The position numbers were made by a program, and so were the translations under genes. From Streptomyces vinaceus (GTDB taxonomy: Bacteria; Actinomycetota; Actinomycetes; Streptomycetales; Streptomycetaceae), in the NCBI RefSeq assembly GCF_008704935.1, contig NZ_CP023692.1, positions 5,609,001-5,673,000 on the forward strand: a DNA stretch of 64,000 bases, written 5' to 3'. The notes under the pieces are model-generated. The model did no database searches. It was not told the DNA's origin and was given only the letters and a program-made list of their open reading frames with translations. Of the stretch, positions 43,368-50,976 are shown in pieces (the first letter of the stretch is position 1; every line of letters begins with the position of its first letter).

Positions 43368-44966
43368 GTGATCACCGCCACCGGCATCGAGCTGCGCGCC
43401 GGCGCCCGCGTCCTCATCGAGTCCGCTTCCTTCCGCATCGCCAAGGGCGACCGCATCGGCCTGGTCGGCCGCAACGGAGCGGGCAAGACCACGCTCACCA
43501 AGTGCCTCGCCGGCGAGGGCCAGCCCGCGGGCGGCTCCATCACCCGCTCGGGCGAGGTCGGCTACCTCCCGCAGGACCCGCGCACCGGCGACCTCGACGT
43601 CCTGGCCCGCGACCGGATCCTCTCCGCCCGCGGCCTCGACGTGCTGCTCAAGAAGATGCGCATGAACGAGGAGCGCATCGCCACCGGCTCCGGCGCCACC
43701 CGCGAGAAGGCCCTCAAGCAGTACGAGCGCCAGGAGACCGAGTTCCTCACCAAGGGCGGGTACGCCGCCGAGTCCGAGGCCGCGACCATCTCGGCCGCCC
43801 TGAGCCTGCCCGAGCGGGTCCTCGGCCAGCCGCTGCACACCCTCTCGGGTGGTCAGCGCCGCCGCGTCGAACTCGCCCGGATCCTCTTCTCGGACGCCGA
43901 CACCCTGCTCCTCGACGAGCCCACGAACCACCTCGACGCCGACTCGATCGTCTGGCTGCGCGACTACCTGAAGAGCTACCGCGGCGGCTTCGTCGTGATC
44001 TCCCACGACGTCGACCTCGTCGAGACCGTGGTGAACAAGGTCTTCTACCTGGACGCCAACCGCTCGGTCATCGACATCTACAACATGGGCTGGAAGCTCT
44101 ACCAGCAGCAGCGCGAGGCCGACGAGAAGCGCCGCAAGCGCGAGCGCCAGAACGCCGAGAAGAAGGCCGCGGCCCTGAACTCGCAGGCCGACAAGATGCG
44201 CGCCAAGGCGACGAAGACCGTCGCGGCCCAGAACATGGCCAAGCGCGCCGACCGCCTGCTCGCCGGCCTGGACGCCGTCCGCGTCTCCGACAAGGTCGCC
44301 AAGCTGCGCTTCCCGGACCCGGCGCCCTGCGGCAAGACCCCGCTGACCGCCGAGGGCCTGTCGAAGTCGTACGGCTCCCTGGAGATCTTCACCGACGTCG
44401 ACCTGGCCATCGACAAGGGCTCCCGCGTCGTCATCCTCGGCCTCAACGGCGCCGGCAAGACCACGCTGCTGCGGCTGCTCGCGGGCGCCGAGAAGCCCGA
44501 CACCGGCGAGGTCACCCCCGGCCACGGCCTCAAGCTCGGCTACTACGCCCAGGAGCACGAGACGCTCGACCCCGAGCGCACGGTCCTGGAGAACATGCGC
44601 TCGGCCGCGCCCGACCTGGACCTGGTCGCCGTACGCAAGACGCTCGGCTCCTTCCTCTTCTCCGGGGACGACGTCGACAAGCCGGCCGGGGTCCTCTCCG
44701 GCGGCGAGAAGACCCGTCTGGCCCTGGCCACGCTGGTCGTCTCCTCGGCGAACGTGCTGCTCCTCGACGAGCCCACCAACAACCTGGACCCGGCCAGCCG
44801 CGAGGAGATCCTGGGCGCGCTGCGCACGTACAAGGGCGCGGTCATCCTCGTCACGCACGACGAGGGCGCGGTCGAGGCGCTGGAGCCGGAGCGGATCATC
44901 CTGCTCCCCGACGGAGTCGAAGACCTCTGGGGCCCGGACTACCGGGACCTCGTCGCCCTCGCCTGA
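43368..44966 (+). CDS. ABC-F family ATPase
   Basis: 532 residues, two ABC domains and no membrane segments. Walker A GRNGAGKTT (about 34-42) and GLNGAGKTT; signatures LSGGQRRR and LSGGEKTR; Walker B LLLDEPTNHLD and LLLDEPTNNLD, both keeping the catalytic Glu. The interdomain linker is Lys/Arg-rich and helical (READEKRRKRERQNAEKKAAAL). ABC-F proteins act on ribosomes as translation factors or antibiotic protection proteins. The linker length and leader ORF fit the second class, but the drug is unknown. GTG 43368 is preceded by GGAG. Confidence 0.93.
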   Translation: MITATGIELRAGARVLIESASFRIAKGDRIGLVGRNGAGKTTLTKCLAGEGQPAGGSITRSGEVGYLPQDPRTGDLDVLARDRILSARGLDVLLKKMRMNEERIATGSGATREKALKQYERQETEFLTKGGYAAESEAATISAALSLPERVLGQPLHTLSGGQRRRVELARILFSDADTLLLDEPTNHLDADSIVWLRDYLKSYRGGFVVISHDVDLVETVVNKVFYLDANRSVIDIYNMGWKLYQQQREADEKRRKRERQNAEKKAAALNSQADKMRAKATKTVAAQNMAKRADRLLAGLDAVRVSDKVAKLRFPDPAPCGKTPLTAEGLSKSYGSLEIFTDVDLAIDKGSRVVILGLNGAGKTTLLRLLAGAEKPDTGEVTPGHGLKLGYYAQEHETLDPERTVLENMRSAAPDLDLVAVRKTLGSFLFSGDDVDKPAGVLSGGEKTRLALATLVVSSANVLLLDEPTNNLDPASREEILGALRTYKGAVILVTHDEGAVEALEPERIILLPDGVEDLWGPDYRDLVALA

Positions 44967-44995
44967 ACCTCTCCGGGCCGGTGATCCAGTTCCTT

Positions 44996-45024
44996 ATGGA
45001 TCATTCGGCCCAGGCGTGATCCAT
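44996..45024. repeat. Inverted repeat with two GATC sites upstream of gbn
   Basis: atggatca / tgatccat, perfect 8-bp arms 13 bases apart, each containing GATC. Two more GATC lie close by (44983-44986 and 45276-45279). Candidate binding site of the GATC-binding protein encoded downstream. Confidence 0.5.
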
Positions 45025-45061
45025 CATCTGAGTGAGACGGTCTCGTACCCCTGCGCTCTGT

Positions 45062-45113
45062 ACGACGGCCCCCGCCGTGCCCGTCCGGGTACGCGCCCGG
45101 GGCCGTCGTTTTT
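45062..45113 (+). terminator. Strong terminator between the ABC-F gene and gbn
   Basis: 11-bp perfect stem (acgacggcccc / ggggccgtcgt) enclosing a second small GC hairpin, followed by five T residues (45109-45113). Confidence 0.9.
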
Positions 45114-45318
45114 CGCTCTCCGGCCCCTGACCTGGACATTCCCGGTGAGGGTGGAGGAGTGTGACGGACGTCATGCAGCGGAGGAGAAGATTCCGTTCTG
45201 CTGATGTGTCCACCGCTCGGGAAATGTCGTCGTACCGACCTTGCTGAATGGGTGGCCAGGAAGCCGGGGAGGGGTGATCATGAGAAGTCCAGAGCGCACT
45301 TCCCATGAGGAGGCACGG

Positions 45319-45540
45319 GTGGCCGAGACTCTGAAGAAGGGCAGCCGGGTAACCGGCGCCGCGCGCGACAAGCTCGCGGCAGACCTGAAGAAGAAGTACG
45401 ACTCCGGTGCGAGTATCCGTGCGCTGGCCGAGGAAACCGGCCGGTCTTACGGGTTCGTCCACCGGATGCTCAGTGAGTCCGGAGTCGTTCTGCGTGGTCG
45501 CGGTGGCGCGACGCGCGGCAAGAAGGCGGCTTCGGCCTGA
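45319..45540 (+). CDS. gbn: Gbn-like GATC-binding nucleoid-associated protein
   Basis: 73 residues: an N-terminal basic segment (AETLKKGSRVTGAARDKLAADLKKKYDSG), a helix-turn-helix (SIRALAEETGRSYGFVHRML) and a basic tail (RGRGGATRGKKAASA). It matches what I recall of SCO1839/Gbn, a small Streptomyces nucleoid protein that binds GATC-centred sites and affects sporulation and antibiotic production. AGGAGG lies before GTG 45319, fixing the start. GATC sites upstream suggest self-control. Confidence 0.87.
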   Translation: MAETLKKGSRVTGAARDKLAADLKKKYDSGASIRALAEETGRSYGFVHRMLSESGVVLRGRGGATRGKKAASA

Positions 45541-45619
45541 CCGACCCCCATCCAGGCCGTCAGGCCCGGGGCCGGGGTGGATCACGCTCGCTGCCCACAC
45601 CGTAGTTCCTTCGGTGACC

Positions 45620-45645
45620 CCCGGTCGGCCCTCCGGCCGACCGGG
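45620..45645 (+). terminator. Terminator after gbn
   Basis: Perfect 11-bp stem cccggtcggcc / ggccgaccggg with a 4-base loop, 80 bases after the gbn stop. Confidence 0.7.
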
Positions 45646-45705
45646 TGGTTACTGTGCAGTCACTTAGGCCGGGATTGCGGCCGACTGCACACCGGAGGCA
45701 CACCG

Positions 45706-46485
45706 ATGGCTCTGCTCGACAAGGACGGCGTACGGCTCACCGTGGACGACTCGGTCGCAACGGTGACACTGACCAATCCGGCCAAGCGAAACGCTCAGTC
45801 CCCCGCGCTCTGGCGGGCGTTGGCGGAGGCCGGAAGGTCGTTGCCGGGCACCGTCCGGGTCGTGGTGCTGCGCGGTGAGGGCCAGTCCTTCTCCGCCGGA
45901 CTCGACCGGCAGGCGTTCACCCCCGAGGGTTTCGAGGGCGAGCCGTCCTTCCTCGATCTGGCGCGCGGCTCGGACGAGCTGCTCGACTCCACCATCGCCG
46001 AGTACCAGGAGGCTTTCACCTGGTGGCGGCAGAGCGACATCGTCTCCATCGCCGCCGTACAGGGCCACGCGATCGGCGCCGGCTTCCAGCTCGCGCTGGG
46101 GTGTGACCTGCGCGTGGTCGCCGACGACGTGCAGTTCGCCATGCGCGAGACCAGCCTGGGGCTCGTGCCCGACCTGGCCGGGACCCAGCCGCTGACCTCG
46201 CTGGTCGGCTACGCCCGCGCGCTGGAGATCTGCGCGACGGGCCGCTTCGTGCACGCCGAGGAGGCGGAGCGGATCGGGCTGGCCAACCTCGTCGTACCGG
46301 CCGAGGAGCTGGACGCCGCGGTGCAGGACCTCACGACGGCGCTGCTGGCCCCGCCGCGCGACGCCGTGATCGAGACGAAGGCACTGCTGCGCGAGGCCGG
46401 ATCTCGTTCGTACGACGCCCAGCGCTCGGCGGAGCGCGCCGCTCAGGCCCGCCGTCTGCGGGACCTGGCGGGCCTCTCGGACTGA
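45706..46485 (+). CDS. Enoyl-CoA hydratase/isomerase family protein
   Basis: 259 residues of the crotonase fold. Oxyanion-hole segments are VVLRGEGQSFSAGLDRQAF and IAAVQGHAIGAGFQLALGCDL. At the second catalytic glutamate position the motif is MRETSLGLVPDLAGTQPL, with Asp in place of the usual Glu-Gly arrangement, so it may be an isomerase or other crotonase rather than a hydratase. GGAGG lies before ATG 45706. No fatty-acid genes are adjacent. Substrate unknown. Confidence 0.87.
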   Translation: MALLDKDGVRLTVDDSVATVTLTNPAKRNAQSPALWRALAEAGRSLPGTVRVVVLRGEGQSFSAGLDRQAFTPEGFEGEPSFLDLARGSDELLDSTIAEYQEAFTWWRQSDIVSIAAVQGHAIGAGFQLALGCDLRVVADDVQFAMRETSLGLVPDLAGTQPLTSLVGYARALEICATGRFVHAEEAERIGLANLVVPAEELDAAVQDLTTALLAPPRDAVIETKALLREAGSRSYDAQRSAERAAQARRLRDLAGLSD

Positions 46486-46547
46486 CCCGGCGTTGCGGGG
46501 GCGGCCCCCGGATCCCCATGCCGCCGTCCGGGCATCCCAGGGCGAAG

Positions 46548-46577
46548 CCCGCCGGCCGGGTGATCTCCGCCGGCGGG
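46548..46577 (+). terminator. Candidate terminator after the crotonase gene
   Basis: 9-bp inverted repeat cccgccggc / gccggcggg with a 12-base loop. There is no T tract. The 295-base gap to the Asp23 operon holds no other clear signal. Confidence 0.45.
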
Positions 46578-46780
46578 AACGGGCCCGCGCGATCCCGCGC
46601 AGGGCCATCCCGCGGCCGCGCCGCCCGGTACGTACGGCGGGTGGACGCCGGAGGACCCGCCCCCGCCCCTGCGGATCGGGTCTCCGTGCGCCCCGCCGAC
46701 CGGCGTAGTCCTGGTGCGCCGCCGCGGCCCCGCGCATACCGTGGTGCGGAGTGAGTCCAATCCGCGCGAAGGGACACGCG

Positions 46781-47212
46781 ATGACCGAATCCACATCCGG
46801 GGGCGCCTCACGCCCCCCGGCAGACCGCGGCCGCACCACCATCTCGGACGGGGTGGTCGAGAAGATCGCCGGGCTCGCCGCCCGTGAGGTGGTCGGCGTT
46901 CACGCCATGGGCAGCGGCACAGGTCTCTCCCGTACCTTCGGCGCCGTCCGCGAACGGGTGCCCGGCGGAGCGAAGTCTTCGGCCTCCCGTGGGGTGAAGG
47001 CCGAGGTCGGCGAGGTGCAGACCGCCCTCGACCTGGAGATCGTCGTCGACTACGGCGTGTCGATCCGCGACGTCGCGAGGGCCGTACGTGAGAACGTCAT
47101 CTCGGCGGTCGAGCGGATGACGGGCCTGGAGGTCGTCGAGGTCAACATCGCGGTCAGCGACGTGAAGCTGCCCGACGAGCCCGACGAGGAACCGGAGTCC
47201 CGACTCCAGTGA
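46781..47212 (+). CDS. Asp23/Gls24-family envelope stress protein (copy 1)
   Basis: 143 residues. The Asp23 core runs from TISDGVVEKIAGLAAREVVGVHAM to ALDLEIVVDYGVSIRDVARAVRENV and LEVVEVNIAVSDVKLPDE. Asp23 proteins coat the inner membrane face through a membrane anchor such as AmaP, encoded later in this operon. AAGGGA precedes ATG 46781; the 10-codon upstream extension lacks a ribosome site. First gene of a five-gene operon. Confidence 0.9.
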   Translation: MTESTSGGASRPPADRGRTTISDGVVEKIAGLAAREVVGVHAMGSGTGLSRTFGAVRERVPGGAKSSASRGVKAEVGEVQTALDLEIVVDYGVSIRDVARAVRENVISAVERMTGLEVVEVNIAVSDVKLPDEPDEEPESRLQ

Positions 47213-47225
47213 AGGAGGAGCCCGC

Positions 47226-47408
47226 ATGAGGATGGCCATCGTCGGCCTCTTCGCCGGCATGGCCCTCGCGTTCGCCGGGTACTTCGGCGGATTCGGGGCC
47301 TTCCTGCTGGTGGCGGCGCTCGGCGCCATCGGCTTCGTCGTCGGCCGGTTCCTGGACGGGGACCTGGAACCCGGCGTCTTCTTCCGCCCCCGCGACCGTG
47401 ACAGGTGA
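47226..47408 (+). CDS. DUF2273-like small membrane protein
   Basis: 60 residues with two adjoining hydrophobic helices (AIVGLFAGMALAFAGYFGG and AFLLVAALGAIGFVVGRFL) and a basic tail. DUF2273 proteins accompany Asp23 in Gram-positive envelope-stress operons. An excellent AAGGAGGAG precedes the ATG. Overlaps the extended frame of the next gene slightly, consistent with a compact operon. Confidence 0.85.
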   Translation: MRMAIVGLFAGMALAFAGYFGGFGAFLLVAALGAIGFVVGRFLDGDLEPGVFFRPRDRDR

Positions 47409-47415
47409 GGCCCCG

Positions 47416-47826
47416 ATGACCACGCCACGGGTGGTTCCCCCGCACACGCCCCCCGCCGAACGGGGGGCCACCCGGATCGCCGACCGGGTCGTAGCCAAGA
47501 TCGCGGCCCAGGCCGCCCGGGAGGCGCTGGCCGCGCGGCCGGACGGCCCGCCCGGAGCCGAAGGGGCCGGAGCGGGGGGCGCCGCCGCGCCGGGAGCCCC
47601 GCACGCCACCGTCACCGTGCACCATGACATCGCCCGCGTACGGGTGAGCCTGGAGCTCGACTACCCCGCCGACCTCGCCGCCCGGTGCGCGGCCGTGCGC
47701 AGCCGGGTCGTCCGCCGCGTCGAGGAGTACGCCGGCATGTCCGTGCCCGAGGTGGACATCGACATCGAGCACCTGCACTCCGCGCACACCCGCACCGCCG
47801 CGGTACGGGACCGGAAGCTGCGGTGA
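47416..47826 (+). CDS. Asp23/Gls24-like protein (copy 2)
   Basis: 136 residues. Same fold outline as copy 1: TRIADRVVAKIAAQAAREAL, then a Gly/Ala insert, then ATVTVHHDIARVRVSLELDYPADLAARCAAVRSRVVRRVEEYAG and PEVDIDIEHL. It ends in a GTGA overlap with the next gene. The two copies are diverged and may form mixed assemblies; that is inference. Confidence 0.82.
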   Translation: MTTPRVVPPHTPPAERGATRIADRVVAKIAAQAAREALAARPDGPPGAEGAGAGGAAAPGAPHATVTVHHDIARVRVSLELDYPADLAARCAAVRSRVVRRVEEYAGMSVPEVDIDIEHLHSAHTRTAAVRDRKLR

Positions 47827-48431
47827 CGGCGCCCGCCGCCGACCGGGCACCGGCCCCCGACCGGGCGCCCGCGCCCGTGCGCGTCGCCCGGTTCCGCTCC
47901 TCCCGGCGGGTGCCGGCCGCGCTGACCGCCCTGGCGGTGCTCGGGGCGGCGGGCCTTTTCCTCTACGACCTGGCCGCCGTACGGGCCCACCGCCCCGGTA
48001 TGGAGTGGCGCCGCGAACTCACCCGGCAGCTGGAGCGGCAGACCCCCGCGGACCCGGCGGTGCTCGTCGGCGCCGGGGTCCTCGCGGTCGTCGGGGCGCT
48101 GCTCCTCTTCCTCGCCCTGGCTCCGGGGCTGCGCAAGATCCTGCCGATGCGCCCGCCCGGTACGGCCGCCGGGATCCGGGCCGGGCTCGCCCGCAAGGCC
48201 GCCGCGCAGGTGCTCCGGGACCGGGCCATGGAGGTGTCGGGAGTGCAGTCGGCGCGGGTCAGGGTGCGACGCTCCCACGCGGTGGTCCGCGCCGCCTCGC
48301 ACTTCCGCGAGCTGGACGACGTACGGGCGGACTTGGAGGAGGTCTTGGCCGTCGGCATCGCGGAACTGGGCCTCGCGCACCCGCCGCGGGCGCGGGTACG
48401 GGTCACCAGGGCCCCCGTCGGAAAGAGGTGA
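47823..48431 (+). CDS. DUF6286-type membrane protein of the Asp23 operon
   Basis: 202 residues. Two membrane helices (VPAALTALAVLGAAGLFLYDLA and PAVLVGAGVLAVVGALLLFLALAP) flank a short external loop. A cytoplasmic C-terminal domain follows (ARKAAAQVLRDRAMEVSGVQSARVRVRRSHAVV). It is positioned where many actinomycetes encode DUF6286 between Asp23 copies and AmaP. GTG 47823 overlaps the previous stop. Confidence 0.8.
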   Translation: MTAPAADRAPAPDRAPAPVRVARFRSSRRVPAALTALAVLGAAGLFLYDLAAVRAHRPGMEWRRELTRQLERQTPADPAVLVGAGVLAVVGALLLFLALAPGLRKILPMRPPGTAAGIRAGLARKAAAQVLRDRAMEVSGVQSARVRVRRSHAVVRAASHFRELDDVRADLEEVLAVGIAELGLAHPPRARVRVTRAPVGKR

Positions 48432-48435
48432 GGGC

Positions 48436-49011
48436 ATGCTCGGGACGGTGAACCGCATCGTGCTCGGGGTCATCGGCGCCGTACTGCTGGCCGCCGGGGT
48501 GGGGTTGTCGGTAGCGCCGGGGCCGCTGGGCGGCCGCCACGAGCCGCTGCTGAGCGCGGCGAACCGGGAGCGGTACCTGCACGCCGAGGGCTGGTGGTGG
48601 TGGGCGGTGCTCGGCGGGCTCGGGGTGTGCGTACTGCTCGCCCTGTGGTGGCTGCTGGCGCAGCTGCGGCGTTCGCGCCTGCCCGCGGTGGCGGTGGACA
48701 CCGGGGACGGCGCGTTCGCGGTGTTGCGCGGGCGGGCGTTGGAGGAGGCGGTCGCCGCGGAGGCGGGGGCGCTGGACGGGGTCGCCCGGTGCGGTGTCGC
48801 GCTGCGGGGCCGGCCGGGGCGCCGGGGCCGGCGCACGGGGCCGAGGATGCGGGTGGACGTGGAACTGGAGCCGCACGCCGTCCCGGCCGACGCCCTGGCG
48901 GGGCTGGCCGGGCCGGTGCTCGGGCACGCCCGCCGGTCGGCGGGCCTCCCCGAACTGCCCGCGGAGGTCCGCTTCCGGATCACCTCCCACCGCGCCCGGC
49001 GGGTGACCTGA
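48436..49011 (+). CDS. AmaP-like membrane anchor for Asp23 proteins
   Basis: 191 residues. Two membrane helices (VNRIVLGVIGAVLLAAGVGLS and WWWWAVLGGLGVCVLLALWWLL) with a loop between, then a cytoplasmic domain. AmaP anchors Asp23 at the membrane in Staphylococcus, and the same topology and operon position support that role here. Last gene of the operon; its stop lies 13 bases from the convergent SDR gene, with no clear terminator. Confidence 0.8.
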   Translation: MLGTVNRIVLGVIGAVLLAAGVGLSVAPGPLGGRHEPLLSAANRERYLHAEGWWWWAVLGGLGVCVLLALWWLLAQLRRSRLPAVAVDTGDGAFAVLRGRALEEAVAAEAGALDGVARCGVALRGRPGRRGRRTGPRMRVDVELEPHAVPADALAGLAGPVLGHARRSAGLPELPAEVRFRITSHRARRVT

Positions 49012-49023
49012 CGGCCCGGGGCG

Positions 49024-49779
49024 TCAGAAGCCGTGGCGGGAGCCGCCGTCGACCGGGAGCATGATGCCCGTCAGGTACGAGGCCGCGGGCGACAGCAGGA
49101 AGGCCGCCGCGCGGCCGAACTCCTCGGGAGTGCCGTAGCGCCGCAGCGGAATGCCGGATTCGTTGGCCGCGCGGGCCGCCGCCGCATCGCCCGACAGGGC
49201 GTCGAGCTCGCGGACGCGGTCGGTGTCGATCCGGGCCGGGAGCAGCCCGACCACCCGGATCCCGCGCGGTCCGAGCTCCACCGACAGGGACTTGGCGAAG
49301 CCGGCCAGCCCCGGCCGCAGCCCGTTGGAGATGGTCAGACCCGGGATCGGCTCGTGGACGGAGCCCGACAGGACGAAGCCGATGACCCCGCCCTCGCCCA
49401 GCTCGGCCGTCGCCGCGCGGGCCAGGCGCACCGCGCCGAGGAAGACCGACTCGAAGGCGGCCGCCCACTGCTCGTCGGTGTTGCTCACCGCCGAACCCGG
49501 GGCGGGGCCGCCGACGCTGATGAGGATGCCGTCGAGGCGGCCGAAGCGTTCCTTCGCGGTGGCGACGAGCGCGGCCGCCGCCCGCGGGTCGGCGTTGTCC
49601 GCGCCGACGCCCACGGCGTTCGGCCCCAGAGAGGCGGCGGCCTCCGCTGCCCGCGCCGCGTCGCGGCCCGTCACGATCACCTTCGCGCCGTCCGCCGCCA
49701 GTTCGCGGGCCGAGGCGAAGCCCAGGCCGCGGGTGGCTCCGGTGACGACGTAGACACGGTCCTTCAGTCCAAGATCCAT
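49024..49779 (-). CDS. SDR-family oxidoreductase with altered catalytic motif
   Basis: 251 residues. The Rossmann motif TGATRGLGFASARELAADGA and the NNAG-equivalent ISVGGPAPG are present. The usual Tyr-x3-Lys is replaced: SGSVHEPIPGLTISNGLRPG keeps a Ser but has Ser/Asn where Tyr is expected and Arg where Lys is expected. Similar sequences with an SN-x-x-R pattern form a known SDR branch, so this may be an ancestral variant rather than a dead enzyme. ATG 49779 was chosen; GTG 49788 is possible. Tail-to-tail with the AmaP-like gene. Confidence 0.87.
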   Translation of the reverse strand: MDLGLKDRVYVVTGATRGLGFASARELAADGAKVIVTGRDAARAAEAAASLGPNAVGVGADNADPRAAAALVATAKERFGRLDGILISVGGPAPGSAVSNTDEQWAAAFESVFLGAVRLARAATAELGEGGVIGFVLSGSVHEPIPGLTISNGLRPGLAGFAKSLSVELGPRGIRVVGLLPARIDTDRVRELDALSGDAAAARAANESGIPLRRYGTPEEFGRAAAFLLSPAASYLTGIMLPVDGGSRHGF

Positions 49780-49789
49780 GCCCGACACG

Positions 49790-50584
49790 CTACGCCGTCG
49801 GCGCCGGCTCCCGCTCGGGGGTGGCGCCGGCCGCCGCGGCCGAGGCCCGGTCGCGCTTCTCGCGCCGTACGAGGACCAGCCAGCCCACCGGCACCGCGGC
49901 GGCGAACAGCCACCACTGGACGGCGTACGCCATGTGCGGGCCGATCGAGTCGTGGTCGGGATCGGCGATCGGCTCGGGGCTGCCGCCCGCCGGCGCCGGA
50001 GCGGTGAGCTCCATGTAGCCGCCGAGGACGGACTTGCCCAGGAACTGCGCCTGCTGCGCGCTGTTGATCAGCATCACCTGGCGGTCCGGCAGGCCCTTGC
50101 GGTCCTTGATGCCGCTGCCGCCGCTCGTCTCGTCGGCCTTCAGCCGTCCGGTGACGGTGACCTCGCCCGAGGGCGCGGCCGGCACCGGCGGGTACGCGCG
50201 AGGGTCGTCGCCGCCCGCCACCCAGCCGCGGTTGACCAGGACCACCCGGCCGTCGGAGAGCACCAGCGGGGTCAGGACGTGGAATCCGACCTTGTCGTCG
50301 TTGTCGGTGCGCATGCGTACGACGACCTCGTGCGCGGAGTCGTACGTGCCGGTGGCGGTGACGGCGCGCCAGAAGTCGGACCGCGGGACCTGGTGGCCGG
50401 GGGAGGTCACCTCGGTCACCGGCACCGGCTTCGCGGACAGGTTCCCGGCGATCAGTTCGTTCTGGGCGACCCGGTGCTCATGGCGGTGGTACTGCCAGAA
50501 CCCCAGCTTGATCATCGCGGGGATGAGGGCGAGGGCGACGAGGGTGAGGCACACCCATTGCCGGGTCAGCACAAAGCGGTACAC
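49790..50584 (-). CDS. SURF1-family cytochrome oxidase assembly protein
   Basis: 264 residues. Two membrane helices at the ends: LTRQWVCLTLVALALIPAMIKLGFW and YAVQWWLFAAAVPVGWLVLV. Between them is the SURF1 domain with the F/LGFWQ motif (KLGFWQYHR), VNRGWVAGG and an ADPDHDSIGPHMAYAVQWW end. SURF1 assists heme a insertion into cytochrome aa3 oxidase. Start is GTG 50584 or GTG 50590; neither has a well-spaced ribosome binding site. Confidence 0.9.
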   Translation of the reverse strand: MYRFVLTRQWVCLTLVALALIPAMIKLGFWQYHRHEHRVAQNELIAGNLSAKPVPVTEVTSPGHQVPRSDFWRAVTATGTYDSAHEVVVRMRTDNDDKVGFHVLTPLVLSDGRVVLVNRGWVAGGDDPRAYPPVPAAPSGEVTVTGRLKADETSGGSGIKDRKGLPDRQVMLINSAQQAQFLGKSVLGGYMELTAPAPAGGSPEPIADPDHDSIGPHMAYAVQWWLFAAAVPVGWLVLVRREKRDRASAAAAGATPEREPAPTA

Positions 50585-50679
50585 GCCCACGACGGTACCC
50601 CCAGCCGAGAAGACCCCGGCGGCCGGGTGGCCGTCCGGGGTCGGGAGGGGAGAGGGGAGGGGTGAGGGGGAGAGGAGGG

Positions 50680-50913
50680 TCACACGCGGTCGACGATGCC
50701 CACCTTCCCCTCCGCGCGGGCGCAGTGCGCCCCGCAGTACCACTGGCCCTCGACCTCGACGCCCTGTCCGATGATCTGCACGCGGCAGTGCTCGCAGATG
50801 GGTGCCATGCGGTGGATGGCGCAGGAGAAGCAGTCGAAGACGTGCACGCTGCCCTGCGCGTGCACCTCGAAGGACATGCCGTAATCGTTTCCGCATACCT
50901 CACAACGTGCCAT
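50680..50913 (-). CDS. Small zinc-ribbon protein
   Basis: 77 residues with four pairs of potential metal ligands: CEVCGNDYG, VFDCFSCAIHRM, CEHCRVQIIG and WYCGAHCAR. Together they can form two zinc sites. It resembles small actinomycete zinc-binding proteins annotated only as hypothetical. A DNA, RNA or redox role cannot be separated from sequence. It lies 95 bases upstream of SURF1 on the same strand, with a GC hairpin (about 50614-50640) between, so co-transcription is doubtful. Confidence 0.82.
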   Translation of the reverse strand: MARCEVCGNDYGMSFEVHAQGSVHVFDCFSCAIHRMAPICEHCRVQIIGQGVEVEGQWYCGAHCARAEGKVGIVDRV

Positions 50914-50976
50914 GCGCCACAGGGTGGGACCGGACGGGCGGGACGGGAAAGCGGGTGACGGCGAGTCGCCCGACGC

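Larger units (their letters stand above)
44967..45318. other. Intergenic region ABC-F / gbn
   Basis: 352 bases holding the GATC inverted repeat and the strong terminator. After the terminator, TTGCTGAATGG at 45241 and GGGGTGATCATGAG just before gbn give no clear promoter. An in-frame ATG at 45280 could extend gbn N-terminally. Confidence 0.5.

Noticed and set aside
43119..44858. Large upstream extension of the metallopeptidase frame
   Set aside because: It runs antisense through the ABC-F gene; the true protein begins at ATG 43118 just before its membrane helix.
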